64,000 bases of DNA from Clostridia bacterium (lineage in GTDB: Bacteria; Bacillota_A; Clostridia; Christensenellales; Aristaeellaceae). The notes under the pieces were generated by a model. The model saw only the letters and a program-made list of their open reading frames with translations. It had not been told where the DNA came from and made no database searches. Positions 43,810 to 53,114 of this stretch are shown here, piece after piece. How positions within the stretch are numbered: position 1 is the first letter of the stretch; each line of letters opens with the position of its first letter. Location of the stretch: contig JAFRMB010000033.1 of assembly GCA_017430945.1 (NCBI GenBank), forward strand, positions 1 through 64,000. Reading direction: 5' to 3'. A program made the position numbers and the translations under genes.

Positions 43810-44805
43810 TTGCTGAAGTTTGACGAACAGGAACAAATCGCAAGTGTACGCGGTGCACTTGCCCTGCGCCCGCAGATCGAAGAGATCGTAGACGCAGCGT
43901 GGGACGCGGGCGTCAAAAACCTGTGCTGGCTGGGCATCGGCGGAACCTGGGCTTCGGCCATGCAGGCTGTCTGCCACATGAAAGAGCGCTCCGCACTCGA
44001 GGTTTTCTCGATCAACGCAGCGGAGTATCTCACGACGGGTGACCGACGCATCGGTAAAGGGACGTTCCTGGTCTTTTCTTCCGTCACGGGTACGACCTCC
44101 GAGATCGTACAAGCCGTGGAGAAGGCGAAGGTGGCAGGCGCGAAGGTGCTCGGCTTTGTGGACACGGAGGGAACGCTGCTCGCCAAGGCTGCGGATATCT
44201 GCATCCATTATCCGAAGAATGAGCAACTCAAATTCTTCATGGTGGCAGATCGCTTTCTGTGCCGCGAAGGCGTGTTGGCGGAGTATGAAGCCATGTATGC
44301 TCAATTTGACCGCGCATTGCCCGAAGCATTAGCCGGGGTCGAAAAAGCGGCGGACGCCTTCGGCGCAGCCTTTGCCGAGAGGCATATGAACGATAAGCTG
44401 CACTATTTCGTCGGCGCCGGCGCACTCTACGGTTCCACTTACTCCTACGCGATGTGCTATTGGGAAGAAATGCACTGGATGCGCACCAAGTCCATCCATG
44501 CGGCGGAGTTCTTCCATGGTATGCTTGAGATCGTGGACGAGGACACGCCCGTGACCGTCTTTGTAGGTGAGGATTCCCAGCGCACGCTTTCGGAGCGTGT
44601 GGTGCGCTTCCTCAAGAAAGTGAACAGGAACTTCACTGTCATCGATTCTCGCGATTATGCCCTGCCCGGCATTGACGATGTTTATCGTTATGGCGTCAGC
44701 CATCTGGTGACGCACGCCGTGACCAACCGCATCGACGCTCATCTCGAGGCTCTGAGCGGTCACGACATGGAGATCCGGCGGTATTACCGCAAGGTGGAAT
44801 ACTGA
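43810..44805 (+). CDS. frlB: Fructoselysine-6-phosphate deglycase-like SIS protein (FrlB)
   Basis: A TTG start is read 3 nt after the PotD stop. The 331-residue protein has two SIS sugar-phosphate domains (GIGGTWASAMQAV; FSSVTGTTSEIVQAVEKAKVAGAKVLGFVD; then FVGAGALYGSTYSYA and a conserved IHAAEFFHG). This is the FrlB/GfrF layout. FrlB splits fructoselysine 6-phosphate into glucose 6-phosphate and lysine. The Frl call rests on the paired kinase and epimerase genes that follow. Confidence 0.85.
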   Translation: MLKFDEQEQIASVRGALALRPQIEEIVDAAWDAGVKNLCWLGIGGTWASAMQAVCHMKERSALEVFSINAAEYLTTGDRRIGKGTFLVFSSVTGTTSEIVQAVEKAKVAGAKVLGFVDTEGTLLAKAADICIHYPKNEQLKFFMVADRFLCREGVLAEYEAMYAQFDRALPEALAGVEKAADAFGAAFAERHMNDKLHYFVGAGALYGSTYSYAMCYWEEMHWMRTKSIHAAEFFHGMLEIVDEDTPVTVFVGEDSQRTLSERVVRFLKKVNRNFTVIDSRDYALPGIDDVYRYGVSHLVTHAVTNRIDAHLEALSGHDMEIRRYYRKVEY

Positions 44806-44810
44806 TCCAA

Positions 44811-44833
44811 AGGGGAGGCTTGTAGCCTCCCCT
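44811..44833 (+). promoter_or_regulatory. Intercistronic stem-loop containing the only Shine-Dalgarno-like sequence
   Basis: AGGGGAGGC-TTGTA-GCCTCCCCT is a perfect 9-bp hairpin in the 40-nt gap between frlB and frlC. The AGGGGAGG arm resembles a ribosome binding site; it is 26 nt from the ATG at 44846 and otherwise no site precedes that start. No T run follows, so it is not a typical terminator. It may stabilise the upstream mRNA or tune frlC. Confidence 0.5.
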
Positions 44834-44845
44834 GAATTGACCGTC

Positions 44846-45682
44846 ATGAGATTTGGATTGTTTACTTTGCCCTACCAGCGACTGAAGCTGGAAAGGGCCT
44901 TCATGGACGCCCGGGCCTTTGGCTATGATTATATCGAGCTGTGGGGCGGCCGTCCACATGCTTATGCGCCCGACTTGCTCGCGGGAGAGCTTCGAAGTGT
45001 TCTGGATCTGTCGGAGCGCTACGACATGCCGGTGGAGATCTTTACGCCGGAACACAATGCCTATCCCTATAATTACATGCTCGGAAGCGAACGACAGTGG
45101 AAAGACGCAATAGACTATCTTTCCGCTTCGCTGCGATGCGGGAAGGCGCTCGGAGCAGCGTATACCCTCATATCGATCGGGCACAGCGGCTTTGTCCCCG
45201 AAGCGGAGCGGAAATCGCGGTTGCGTCAGAGTTTGTTATCGCTTGCAGAGCAAGCCGAGCGTCTGGATCATGATATTGTTTTGGAGATGCTGACCCCTTA
45301 TGAGACCGACCACTGTACCCACGCGCAGGATCTAAAGGCGTTGCTGGATGAGATCGGTTCCGAGCACCTGTTTGGAATGTGCGATGTGGTGGTGCCGTTT
45401 GTACAGGGCGAGGATGCGGCGGATTACGTACGGTTGCTGGGTGAGCTCATGGTTCACCTGCATTTGGCAGACAGTGACGGCATAAGCGACACGCACCTTA
45501 TGCCGGGCGATGGAAGCATAGACTTTCCTGCGCTGCTCCGCTCGCTGCGTGCGTGTGGCTATGACGGACGTGCGACGCTGGAGCTGGTGACGCATTACAT
45601 TGATACGCCTTCGGAAGCTGCTCGTGAAGCATTGGAGAGAATACGGAGGATGGATTATGAAAATTGCCTGTCTGGGCGATAA
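44846..45682 (+). CDS. frlC: Fructoselysine 3-epimerase-like TIM-barrel protein (FrlC)
   Basis: The 278-residue protein (MRFGLFTLPYQRL) is an AP-endonuclease-2/xylose-isomerase-like TIM barrel: YIELWGGRPHAY, a metal-ligand Glu in VLEMLTPYE, and later HLHLADSDG and ATLELVTHYID. These supply the Glu/Asp/His set that binds a divalent metal in FrlC and ketose 3-epimerases. FrlC interconverts fructoselysine and psicoselysine. It overlaps the next gene by 26 nt. Confidence 0.83.
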   Translation: MRFGLFTLPYQRLKLERAFMDARAFGYDYIELWGGRPHAYAPDLLAGELRSVLDLSERYDMPVEIFTPEHNAYPYNYMLGSERQWKDAIDYLSASLRCGKALGAAYTLISIGHSGFVPEAERKSRLRQSLLSLAEQAERLDHDIVLEMLTPYETDHCTHAQDLKALLDEIGSEHLFGMCDVVVPFVQGEDAADYVRLLGELMVHLHLADSDGISDTHLMPGDGSIDFPALLRSLRACGYDGRATLELVTHYIDTPSEAAREALERIRRMDYENCLSGR

Positions 45683-46442
45683 CTGCATCGACTACTACGA
45701 CGCGACGGGCACAGCGTGTCCCGGCGGGAATCCGGTAAACGTCGCAGTCTACGCCCGCCGCATGGGTGTGGCGTCGGCCTACCTTGGCGCAGTCGGCACG
45801 GATCGCTTTGGCGATCTTCTGGTCCGTCGCCTGGAGGAAGAGCACGTAGATGTCGGTCATGTACAACGCCTGGAGGGCTCAACGGCGCTTTGTCATGTGC
45901 GCCTTCATGACGGCGACCGTATCCTCGGCGACTATGATGAAGGCGTGATGCAACGGTTTGCGTTGCGCGAGGAGGATCTTCTGTATCTGCGGGGTTTTGA
46001 TCTCGTCGTCACCGGACTCTGGGGACACGCCGAACGCTATCTGGAACGGATCCGCGCAACCGGAACGACGGTCGCTTTTGACGGTGCGGAGCGTCCCTTT
46101 GATCCCGCAGGGCTGATTGCCCTTCCGCATACGGATATCGCGTTCTTTTCTGACGACAGTGCAGACGACGCTGCATTACAAGAGAAGTTACGCGCAGTTG
46201 CAGCACTCGGTCCCGATATTGTCGTCGCTACCCGTGGTGCTCGTGGCAGTCTTGCCTTCGACAGCAGGTCTTTCTTTGATTGTCCACCTGCGCCCTGTAC
46301 AGTAGTAGACACGATGGGAGCCGGCGACAGCTATATTGCGGGCTTTCTCACGGCATGGCTTGAACGCAAGTCGATCCCCGTTTGTATGCGGGAAGGAGCT
46401 AGGAACGCAGCTGTCACGATCGGGTATACCGGAGCGTGGTAA
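45657..46442 (+). CDS. frlD: PfkB-family kinase, fructoselysine 6-kinase-like (FrlD)
   Basis: The ATG follows CGGAGGA inside the end of frlC, indicating translational coupling. The 261-residue protein shows an N-terminal GG substrate loop (GTACPGGNPVNVAVYARRMG) and the PfkB signature 2 with catalytic Asp (VDTMGAGDSY). FrlD phosphorylates fructoselysine at C6, feeding FrlB. The length matches FrlD better than generic PfkB kinases, which are about 300 residues or more. Confidence 0.85.
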   Translation: MKIACLGDNCIDYYDATGTACPGGNPVNVAVYARRMGVASAYLGAVGTDRFGDLLVRRLEEEHVDVGHVQRLEGSTALCHVRLHDGDRILGDYDEGVMQRFALREEDLLYLRGFDLVVTGLWGHAERYLERIRATGTTVAFDGAERPFDPAGLIALPHTDIAFFSDDSADDAALQEKLRAVAALGPDIVVATRGARGSLAFDSRSFFDCPPAPCTVVDTMGAGDSYIAGFLTAWLERKSIPVCMREGARNAAVTIGYTGAW

Positions 46443-46983
46443 AAAAGTAGCTTGATGACAGCAGTCAGAAGGGAAATCTACCGTCTCTGTCCGTATACCG
46501 GTCGATGATCTTCTGATGATCTGTGCTGTCAACAACAGTATCGCCTGCACCGATCTTTTTTCCTGTCCCGTTCCCGGGCCCAGACGTTGCGATAGCTTTC
46601 TTCTCCTAAAGCATACTCCAACGCCGGGCATCCGCGGGTCAGGGAGATCTACCTTGGGATCTGATAAATGATCGTTGAAGGGGCTTGAGAACCGAAGTGT
46701 CGTATCGACGCAGAGGGCTGCAGTGCTCATAAAGCTGACCTTCACATGCTGCAACCATACGTTTCAATGAATCTGTGCAGGCTATGGTGGGCTTGGACCG
46801 GCATTGGCGAGTAAGGGGTACGGGCGCTGAGACAGTGTTTTCGACAGCAACCCGGGTGTGCTTTAGCGGAAAAGATCACAATAATCATCACACCTGCTGC
46901 GATGATGCGAAAAGATGCCCCGGGACGGATCGATGCTTGCAAATACAGCCGACCGCCCGGAGCAGGCGTGTGAATCAGAAGGA
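46443..46983. other. Intergenic stretch between convergent operons
   Basis: No gene was recognised. A minus-strand open frame runs through it but overlaps frlD antisense and lacks a start signal. No clear terminator was found. Confidence 0.4.
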
Positions 46984-49900
46984 TCAGTCTGTTTGGATCT
47001 TCTGGAGTCCAAGGCGACCAAGGGCCATCATGCTGCGGCAGTAGTCATCGCTGCGCTTCTGTATGTCGTCCTGATAGACCTCGAGTTCTGGCATGGAGAC
47101 GGCGAAGAAGTCGTAGCCCACTTTGTCGAAAATGTGGCGCTCACCGAATGTGATGAGCTGGTGAAAGGATTTTCTTGCCTGCATGTCATCGCCCAGGGCG
47201 TGGAAAGCCAGACCCTGATAGTAGATGTAGTCAGAGGGCTGGTCGTTGTAGTAGCGAACAGGCTCCGGTACCTGAGAGCCTGTGGTGGCCAGCTCCAGGT
47301 AGGAACGAGCCTTTGACTCGTCGCCCAGGGCTCGCCAGGCCAGGCCGATCAGGTAGTTCGCGCGATTGTCCGGCACGTTGTCCAGCTTGCCTTCGCCCAG
47401 ATTGACAGGATAGGCGATCGTCCGCTCGGCATAGCCGATAGCTGCCTCGGGCCTTCCATCATCAAGCGCGCGTTCCGCAAGTGCGAACAAAGCGGTCTTG
47501 TATTCGTCCGCCACCTTTCCTTCGCCGCCCTCCCAGACGTGGAAGGTGTAGTTCAGCATGAGTTCCAGTACTTTTTCATGCTGGCCGTCGGCGTTCAGCA
47601 GGGATACGTAAGCCAGCATCAACGCGTAGCGGTCGGGGATGATCTCCCGGTGTGCCTCCAACAGCGACAGACGCTCGGAGACCGGGCGTTCAAGCCGCTT
47701 GAGCAATTGTTCCTGCTCGAGAAGGAAGCGACTGTTGTCGGGCTCCAGCCGACAGGCTTCTGCGATCTCTCCTTCAGCCAGAGCGCGATCGCCGTGATTG
47801 AAGTATGCGATAGACAGGTTTCGATGCGCAGCTGCCAGATCAGGCTGTTGACACACGGCGATCCGCCAGTGTTCGATGGCTGCGTCATACTGCTTCTTGT
47901 CATATAGCAGTTCACCCAGGAAGTAGTGTGCCTTCGGCGCGGAAGACAGAAGCCGGATGGTGTTCTCCAGGATGAGCTGTTCTTGCACGCGGTTGGGGAA
48001 GCACAGATCCGTGGTGAGCGCCTCGGCTGCCTGTGCATCGACGATCGCAGCATCGCGATCGCAAAGCTTGCATTTTGTATAGGCCAGTGCGTAGAACTTC
48101 ATCGGGCTCTTTGCCGGACAGGCAGACAACACATCGACAGCATCCTTCCACAGCCCAAACTCCATGAATTCATAGGCGACATTCAGCGCCTCCTCGATGC
48201 GGTCTCCGGTAGCCTTGTGAAAAGAAGCGCCTTCGGCCCGCCATAGAAGGCTCAGATACAGAGGATCGATGGCGAGGCTTTCATCAAGGAAGTGCCGGTA
48301 TGCGGTGCCATCGCGATCCAGCTGAGCCAGCAGGGACGCCTTCAGCGATCGGGCCTTCATGTTGTGCCAGCCGCGCAGCAAGCTTTGGTCGGCAAACATG
48401 AGAGCGCCCTCCGGATCCCCCTGTTTTACGCGAATGCAAGCGAGGTGGAGCCATGCGGGGCCCGCGGTCTCGGCACTCCAGATCGCCTTGAAGAAGGCGT
48501 CAAAGGCCTCGTCCAGCCGGCCCTGCAGCTCCAGCGAGAGGCCGAGATTGAACCACGCCTCGCCGGCATAAGGGTTGGGATTGCGCCAGGTCTGTTTTTT
48601 GATGGCTGCTCTGAAATAGTGCTCGCTCTCGGAAATGTGCGCGTTCCGCAACAAATACAGGCCGTAAGCGTTGTTCAGACGGATGTCGATGGGGTCGCGG
48701 CGGAGGCCTTCGAGGTAGTAATCAGACGGCAGAAAGGTGGCGTGACGGTATTGCTCCAAATGCTGGCCTGCCAGATACAGCTCCTCCAATGACAGGATAT
48801 CACCGGGAGCTTTAAGCGCCTCGGCGGGGTCGGGGATGGGCCTGTTCTCCTTAACGAATTCCGCATACGCGCACAGTATCCTGCCGGAGGCGTCGCATAC
48901 CGTCGCGGTGAAGTCGCGAAGTCCCTCCACCGTGTCAACAAATGCAGCGGCGGGAGACAGATCGACGACTCTGCGGTAGATCTCGCGTCCCTGAGAGCAG
49001 AGAGTGACCGTCGCGCCGCTGAACGCGCCGGTGGCGTAGACTTTGATACGGGCCTTCGCAGATTTGGCTTGAAGCGCATCGTTGGCCTCTCTGCCAAAGG
49101 CGAAGGGATCGGGTTCGATGACCGCGCCGTTTTCATCCAGAAAATCGATGCCAAGCACCACGTCGCGGGTGGCGTTGTTCACACGCCCAACGGTCTTATA
49201 GGGCATGAAATACTGTACAAAGGATTTCTCCTCCTGAGGCTTAAGCCAGGCAAAGTCGGGCTGATTGTCGCAAAACACGCCGGTCATGAGTTCGATGTAA
49301 GGTCCGTCCTCATCGGTCAGGTTTACATCCCATGTCCTGCCAAAGTTGCCGCAGCCCCAGGTCCATTGCTTCTTGCCTGGGCTGATGTGGTGATCGGCCA
49401 CGTGCAAAAGGCCGGCATCGCGTCCCTCATCGAAGTTGCCTACGAAGTCGAAATCCGAATGGGCCGCCATATATGAAGTGGGCACCCGGATGTTCTTATA
49501 CCGGGAGATGTCGACGCCCGCAGAGTAGTCGGCCTTGTAGTATTCGCCGGTAGCGATGGGGAAGGTCGAGACCGCGCGTTTGCCGTGATCCATGACGGCG
49601 TTCACGTCCGGCGGGAATACAGAGAACGTATTCTCGTTGACGGACACGGCGGGATTCGCCCACCAAAGGAAGGTCTGTGGATAGTCGGTGGGGTTGAACA
49701 GCCTGCCGCGGATCTCGATATAGGCCTTGTCGGGATACAGGGTGATGGCGGCGTTGCCTTTGGTTCCGTTTATGCGGTCGATCTCGCCCAGCGTCACGGT
49801 CGCGGAGCCATCCGGGTTCTCTGAATAGGTGTAATCCACCGGCATGAAGGTGGAGGGGCGATGATGCTGGGGCCAGTTGAACTCGATGCCGCCGGAGATC

Positions 49901-50229
49901 CATGGCCCAGCCAGGCCAACCAGCGCGGGCTTGATGACGCGGTTGTAGTATATGAAATCATAGCCGTTGGTCTTGTCCAGCGCGCGCTGGATGCGCCCGC
50001 CCAGTTCCGGCAGGATCATCACATAGAGGAAGTCGTTTTCAAGGATAACGGCCTTGTATGCCACATCCTCCTTCTGATCGCTGATCTTCTCGCAAATGGG
50101 CACGGGATATACCTTGCCGGTGGAGCCCTGGTAGGCGCGTTTTTCGATGAAAAGCGGGTTCTTCTCAAGCGCGCCGGCGCGATAGGTAGGGATCGTGACC
50201 GTCTGCTCATATACAGATGTCTTTCTCAT
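46984..50229 (-). CDS. DUF5107 domain protein with TPR repeats
   Basis: The 1081-residue cytosolic protein starts with ~420 residues matching the DUF5107 beta-sandwich domain, related to galactose mutarotases (LPELGGRIQRALDKTNGYDFIYYN; SGGIEFNWPQHHRPSTF; WTWGCGNFGRTW). The next ~550 residues are helical TPR-type repeats (EAWFNLGLSLELQGRLDEAFDAF; AHYFLGELLYDKKQYDAAIEHW). There is no signal peptide. Such proteins are found with sugar-uptake and glycan genes in gut bacteria, but their reaction is not established. It lies last in the minus-strand operon, 24 nt after the epimerase-like gene. Confidence 0.85.
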   Translation of the reverse strand: MRKTSVYEQTVTIPTYRAGALEKNPLFIEKRAYQGSTGKVYPVPICEKISDQKEDVAYKAVILENDFLYVMILPELGGRIQRALDKTNGYDFIYYNRVIKPALVGLAGPWISGGIEFNWPQHHRPSTFMPVDYTYSENPDGSATVTLGEIDRINGTKGNAAITLYPDKAYIEIRGRLFNPTDYPQTFLWWANPAVSVNENTFSVFPPDVNAVMDHGKRAVSTFPIATGEYYKADYSAGVDISRYKNIRVPTSYMAAHSDFDFVGNFDEGRDAGLLHVADHHISPGKKQWTWGCGNFGRTWDVNLTDEDGPYIELMTGVFCDNQPDFAWLKPQEEKSFVQYFMPYKTVGRVNNATRDVVLGIDFLDENGAVIEPDPFAFGREANDALQAKSAKARIKVYATGAFSGATVTLCSQGREIYRRVVDLSPAAAFVDTVEGLRDFTATVCDASGRILCAYAEFVKENRPIPDPAEALKAPGDILSLEELYLAGQHLEQYRHATFLPSDYYLEGLRRDPIDIRLNNAYGLYLLRNAHISESEHYFRAAIKKQTWRNPNPYAGEAWFNLGLSLELQGRLDEAFDAFFKAIWSAETAGPAWLHLACIRVKQGDPEGALMFADQSLLRGWHNMKARSLKASLLAQLDRDGTAYRHFLDESLAIDPLYLSLLWRAEGASFHKATGDRIEEALNVAYEFMEFGLWKDAVDVLSACPAKSPMKFYALAYTKCKLCDRDAAIVDAQAAEALTTDLCFPNRVQEQLILENTIRLLSSAPKAHYFLGELLYDKKQYDAAIEHWRIAVCQQPDLAAAHRNLSIAYFNHGDRALAEGEIAEACRLEPDNSRFLLEQEQLLKRLERPVSERLSLLEAHREIIPDRYALMLAYVSLLNADGQHEKVLELMLNYTFHVWEGGEGKVADEYKTALFALAERALDDGRPEAAIGYAERTIAYPVNLGEGKLDNVPDNRANYLIGLAWRALGDESKARSYLELATTGSQVPEPVRYYNDQPSDYIYYQGLAFHALGDDMQARKSFHQLITFGERHIFDKVGYDFFAVSMPELEVYQDDIQKRSDDYCRSMMALGRLGLQKIQTD

Positions 50230-50253
50230 TGCGCATATCTCCCGTCTCTTTCG

Positions 50254-51177
50254 TTACATCAACTCGAAGCCAAATTCCAGATCAAACAGCCAGGTCTCTC
50301 CAGGTTCCAACACCGGACAGGCGCCGTTTGCCTGAGAGTTCGGGATGTTGTCATAAAAGCCATTGGAGGGTTCAAGAGCGCAGTTATGATCTCCCCGGAA
50401 ACCGCCCGAGGTGGCCCAGAACCCGAGATAGGGCAGCTTTTCCGGATCGAAACCGATCGTCACTCTGACGCCGCTTTGATTGTAGCGGTAGCCGCAGCAT
50501 CCCTCGGTCAAGGGACCGTCTACATAGAATTTGAGCATACCGGAGGGCGGCATCCGCCGCAGATCGACCGGACCGTGGGGCCCCAGGGCGAGGGGATAGG
50601 ACAGGGACGCGTCCTTTTCGCCCAGCCATTCTCCGGAGAAGGCGTTGATCGCCCTGAGCGTATCGCGAGGCATCAGGACTTCCATATCGTCTTCCGCCCG
50701 GGCCAGGCAATGACACGTCCAAATCGCGGGCATAGCCGTATCGTTCGGATTGTGGATGCGATATGCGCAGCGCAGCCGGTCGCCATCAACGCTGAAGCGC
50801 TTTTCGTAGTCATAGCCAAAGAGCGGGCTCTTGAAGCTCTGTACGAGAGCATCGCCCTCCGTGTGGGCCTCGAAGCGCGAAGACCAGATCTCTCCGTGGT
50901 CCGGATAAATGCGCACCTGACTGCCGATCATGACCTCGCAGGCATCCACTGTGGGGAAGGCGTCATCAAAGCCGCACGCCTCGAACCGGGAAAAATCATC
51001 CCCCGGTGTGGCCGGACGAAATCGCGCGTTCGGGTTCTGAAACAGGAATTCAAAGTCTCTGGGCAAGTAACGGATCGACGCGAGTTTGCCGCCGAAGTCG
51101 GGCAGTGCCGTCACTGAGAGCACTTCGCTCTCCATACGAAAGGCGCGTTCGCCATGGAATCGGATTTCGCGGATCAT
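50254..51177 (-). CDS. Aldose-1-epimerase-like (galactose mutarotase fold) protein
   Basis: The ATG overlaps the stop of the upstream gene (ATGA) and follows GGAGGTG. The 307-residue protein resembles mutarotase-fold proteins (VTALPDFGGKLASIRYL; YDYEKRFSVDGDRLRCAYRIHN; a late CALEPSNGFYD). The usual catalytic Glu/His set was not confirmed. It may interconvert sugar anomers entering the oxidative pathway encoded divergently. Confidence 0.78.
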   Translation of the reverse strand: MIREIRFHGERAFRMESEVLSVTALPDFGGKLASIRYLPRDFEFLFQNPNARFRPATPGDDFSRFEACGFDDAFPTVDACEVMIGSQVRIYPDHGEIWSSRFEAHTEGDALVQSFKSPLFGYDYEKRFSVDGDRLRCAYRIHNPNDTAMPAIWTCHCLARAEDDMEVLMPRDTLRAINAFSGEWLGEKDASLSYPLALGPHGPVDLRRMPPSGMLKFYVDGPLTEGCCGYRYNQSGVRVTIGFDPEKLPYLGFWATSGGFRGDHNCALEPSNGFYDNIPNSQANGACPVLEPGETWLFDLEFGFELM

Positions 51178-51977
51178 GGCTTCGCACCTCCGCAGAAGGT
51201 ATCCCACGCAGATGAGATATGTTCAATGGCCCGCTCTGACGTATAGGCGATGATCCGTTCGCCCAACTCCGCTGTGGCGTCGCGCGGATCGTAACGCACG
51301 GTACGGTCATCGTTGGGACCGACATCAAAGGTCTCGCTGTCCACGATGGCGTAATCGATGTTCTTAAGAGGGATATCCCTTGGCGGGAGCCGATCGAGAT
51401 CGACCGCTTCGGGGCAGAGATCCATGAATATGGCAGTCTCAGCCAGCCCTGCATGCCCCAGTCCTGCGCCGCAGCCCTCGACCAGGGCCATAAAGCTGGT
51501 CACACAGGCTGCGTATCTTTGAGAGAGCTCGCCGCATACGCGATTGAGGATCTCGAGCTGTTTGTCGGCGCCGTGTCCGTTGATGATGACCACCTGACGA
51601 AAGCCCATTTCAAGCATCATCGTGAGCTGCGTGCGCATCAGCGCTTCGAACAGCTCCGGCGGCCAGTAAAAGCTCTTCACGCTGTTGCCGGGGAAGTCCA
51701 TCCCCACGATATGCTCTGTTTCTTCAAAGCCAAGCTTAAGGAGCTGCTCCCGGGAGCGGGGCGTCTCCGTGCCGATAAACAGAGGTGGCATGAAAAGTCC
51801 GTCAAGCGCCTCGGCGGCACGCCGTGCAACCTCAGCGGCGTTTAAGGTGTCCATGCCCATGCCCATGTGGGGGCCGTGCCACTCCATGCTCCCGACCGGC
51901 AGGAGCACCAGGCTCCGCCCGTGAATGCACGCCTGGAGCTCAGCGGGCACCAGTGTCTCAAAACGGTGTTTCTTCAT
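51174..51977 (-). CDS. Creatininase-family amidohydrolase-like protein
   Basis: The 267-residue protein carries the family metal motifs GSMEWHGPHMGMGMDT (Glu, His, Asp) and NGHGADK, and a late LAETAIFMDLCPE in place of the usual HAGExETS. Creatininase folds also act on formamides, lactams and sugar-derived lactones, so a lactone or amide step in the pathway is possible. It lies about 100 nt after the binding-protein gene, beyond a terminator, and overlaps the next gene by 4 nt. Confidence 0.85.
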   Translation of the reverse strand: MKKHRFETLVPAELQACIHGRSLVLLPVGSMEWHGPHMGMGMDTLNAAEVARRAAEALDGLFMPPLFIGTETPRSREQLLKLGFEETEHIVGMDFPGNSVKSFYWPPELFEALMRTQLTMMLEMGFRQVVIINGHGADKQLEILNRVCGELSQRYAACVTSFMALVEGCGAGLGHAGLAETAIFMDLCPEAVDLDRLPPRDIPLKNIDYAIVDSETFDVGPNDDRTVRYDPRDATAELGERIIAYTSERAIEHISSAWDTFCGGAKP

Positions 51978-52000
51978 AAAGCGCTCCTTCCAGCCGTGGT

Positions 52001-52040
52001 AAAAAGGTCGCGGAGCAAGTGCACCGCTTGCTCCGCGACC
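52001..52040 (-). terminator. Strong intrinsic terminator between binding protein and creatininase genes
   Basis: On the minus strand a perfect 14-bp stem (GGTCGCGGAGCAAG with its complement) and 7-nt loop are followed by five T residues. It lies 40 nt after the solute-binding-protein stop. Genes beyond it depend on readthrough or their own promoter. Confidence 0.85.
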
Positions 52041-52080
52041 GTCAGGTCTGTTTCAGATCGCAATCGCCCGAGCGATGGGA

Positions 52081-53058
52081 TCAGTCTACGTACTCAGGCA
52101 TGATCGCGTGCAGGTCGTCACCGTATTCCACGATCACAGCGCTGACAGCGTAGGTCTCGGGGATCTCGGTGCCCTTCTCCAGATAATCCACCATGAACTG
52201 AGCGGCGGTGCTGCCAACGCCCAGTGCGGAGAAGTAAGCCGCAGCGCGGAAGCAGGAGTCGGGATTGTTGAACTCATCCTCGCACAGATAGGCGCCCAGG
52301 CCGACGGACATGGAGTTGGCGCCCAGGCCTGCGGACTCGATGGCGCGGGCGGCACCCTGGCTGCTCTCGTCAGACACGCCCAGGACCAGCCACTTCTTGA
52401 TCTCCGGATGGCCGGTGATCACGGCGTTGGCCGCCTGGTTGCCGTCCTCGGCGGAGGTGTCGCAGTCGGCACGGAAGATGCGCTCGGCGGGGAAGTCGGG
52501 CAGCTCGGTGTTGATGGCTTCCAGCTCGCCCACGGTGCGCGGCACGCAGGAGGAAACGGTGTCGGCGGTCATGAGCAGGATGGCGAACTCGGGATCGTCA
52601 GCCAGGTTGTTCTCCTTGATGTAGTTGACGCCCCACTCGCCGGTGGTCTTGCCGATGTTGTAGCCGTCGATGCCGACCCAGGGCGCGATCTTGGTGCCGT
52701 CCTCGGTCTCCAGCGCGTCGTCAACGGCGATCACGGGGATGCCGGCCTCGGTCAGCATATCCACGGTCACCTGGCTCAGATTCTGGTCGGGCAGGCAAAC
52801 CAGCACGCCGTCCACCTTGTCAGCGATGACGGTGTTCAGCAGCTCCATGTAGGTCGCGGCGTTCAGGTCGCAGTCCAGATACTTCCAGGTGTCGCCGTTG
52901 TCCTCGACGACCTTCTGGGAGGCGGCGCCCTCCTGGATGAACCAGGTCGCGGTGCCCATCTTGTAGATGCCGACGATGGTCTTGCCCTCAGCCATCGCTG
53001 GGACAGCCAGAGCCAGCACGAGAACGAGACACGTGAGAACTGCCAATGCTTTCTTCAT
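52081..53058 (-). CDS. Sugar ABC transporter substrate-binding protein (AraF/RbsB type)
   Basis: The ATG (MKKALAVLTCLVLV) follows AAAGGATG. The 325-residue protein has a signal peptide ending AMA and a type-1 periplasmic-binding fold (TIVGIYKMGTATWFIQEGA; IPVIAVDDALE; IKKWLVLGVSDESSQGAARAIE). The last segment is close to E. coli AraF (VKHWLIVGMNDSTVLGGVRA). The ligand is probably a monosaccharide such as arabinose or galactose; the exact sugar is uncertain. Confidence 0.87.
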   Translation of the reverse strand: MKKALAVLTCLVLVLALAVPAMAEGKTIVGIYKMGTATWFIQEGAASQKVVEDNGDTWKYLDCDLNAATYMELLNTVIADKVDGVLVCLPDQNLSQVTVDMLTEAGIPVIAVDDALETEDGTKIAPWVGIDGYNIGKTTGEWGVNYIKENNLADDPEFAILLMTADTVSSCVPRTVGELEAINTELPDFPAERIFRADCDTSAEDGNQAANAVITGHPEIKKWLVLGVSDESSQGAARAIESAGLGANSMSVGLGAYLCEDEFNNPDSCFRAAAYFSALGVGSTAAQFMVDYLEKGTEIPETYAVSAVIVEYGDDLHAIMPEYVD

Positions 53059-53114
53059 GGAATATCATCCTTTCTTTTTATGATCAAGCGGTCGTTATCC
53101 GCCTGTCATCATTA

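Noticed and set aside
42631..44304. A 557-codon minus-strand frame
   Set aside because: Antisense to potC, potD and frlB, all of which have strong family signatures.
46188..46754. A 188-codon minus-strand frame after frlD
   Set aside because: It overlaps frlD antisense and has no start signal or recognised domain.
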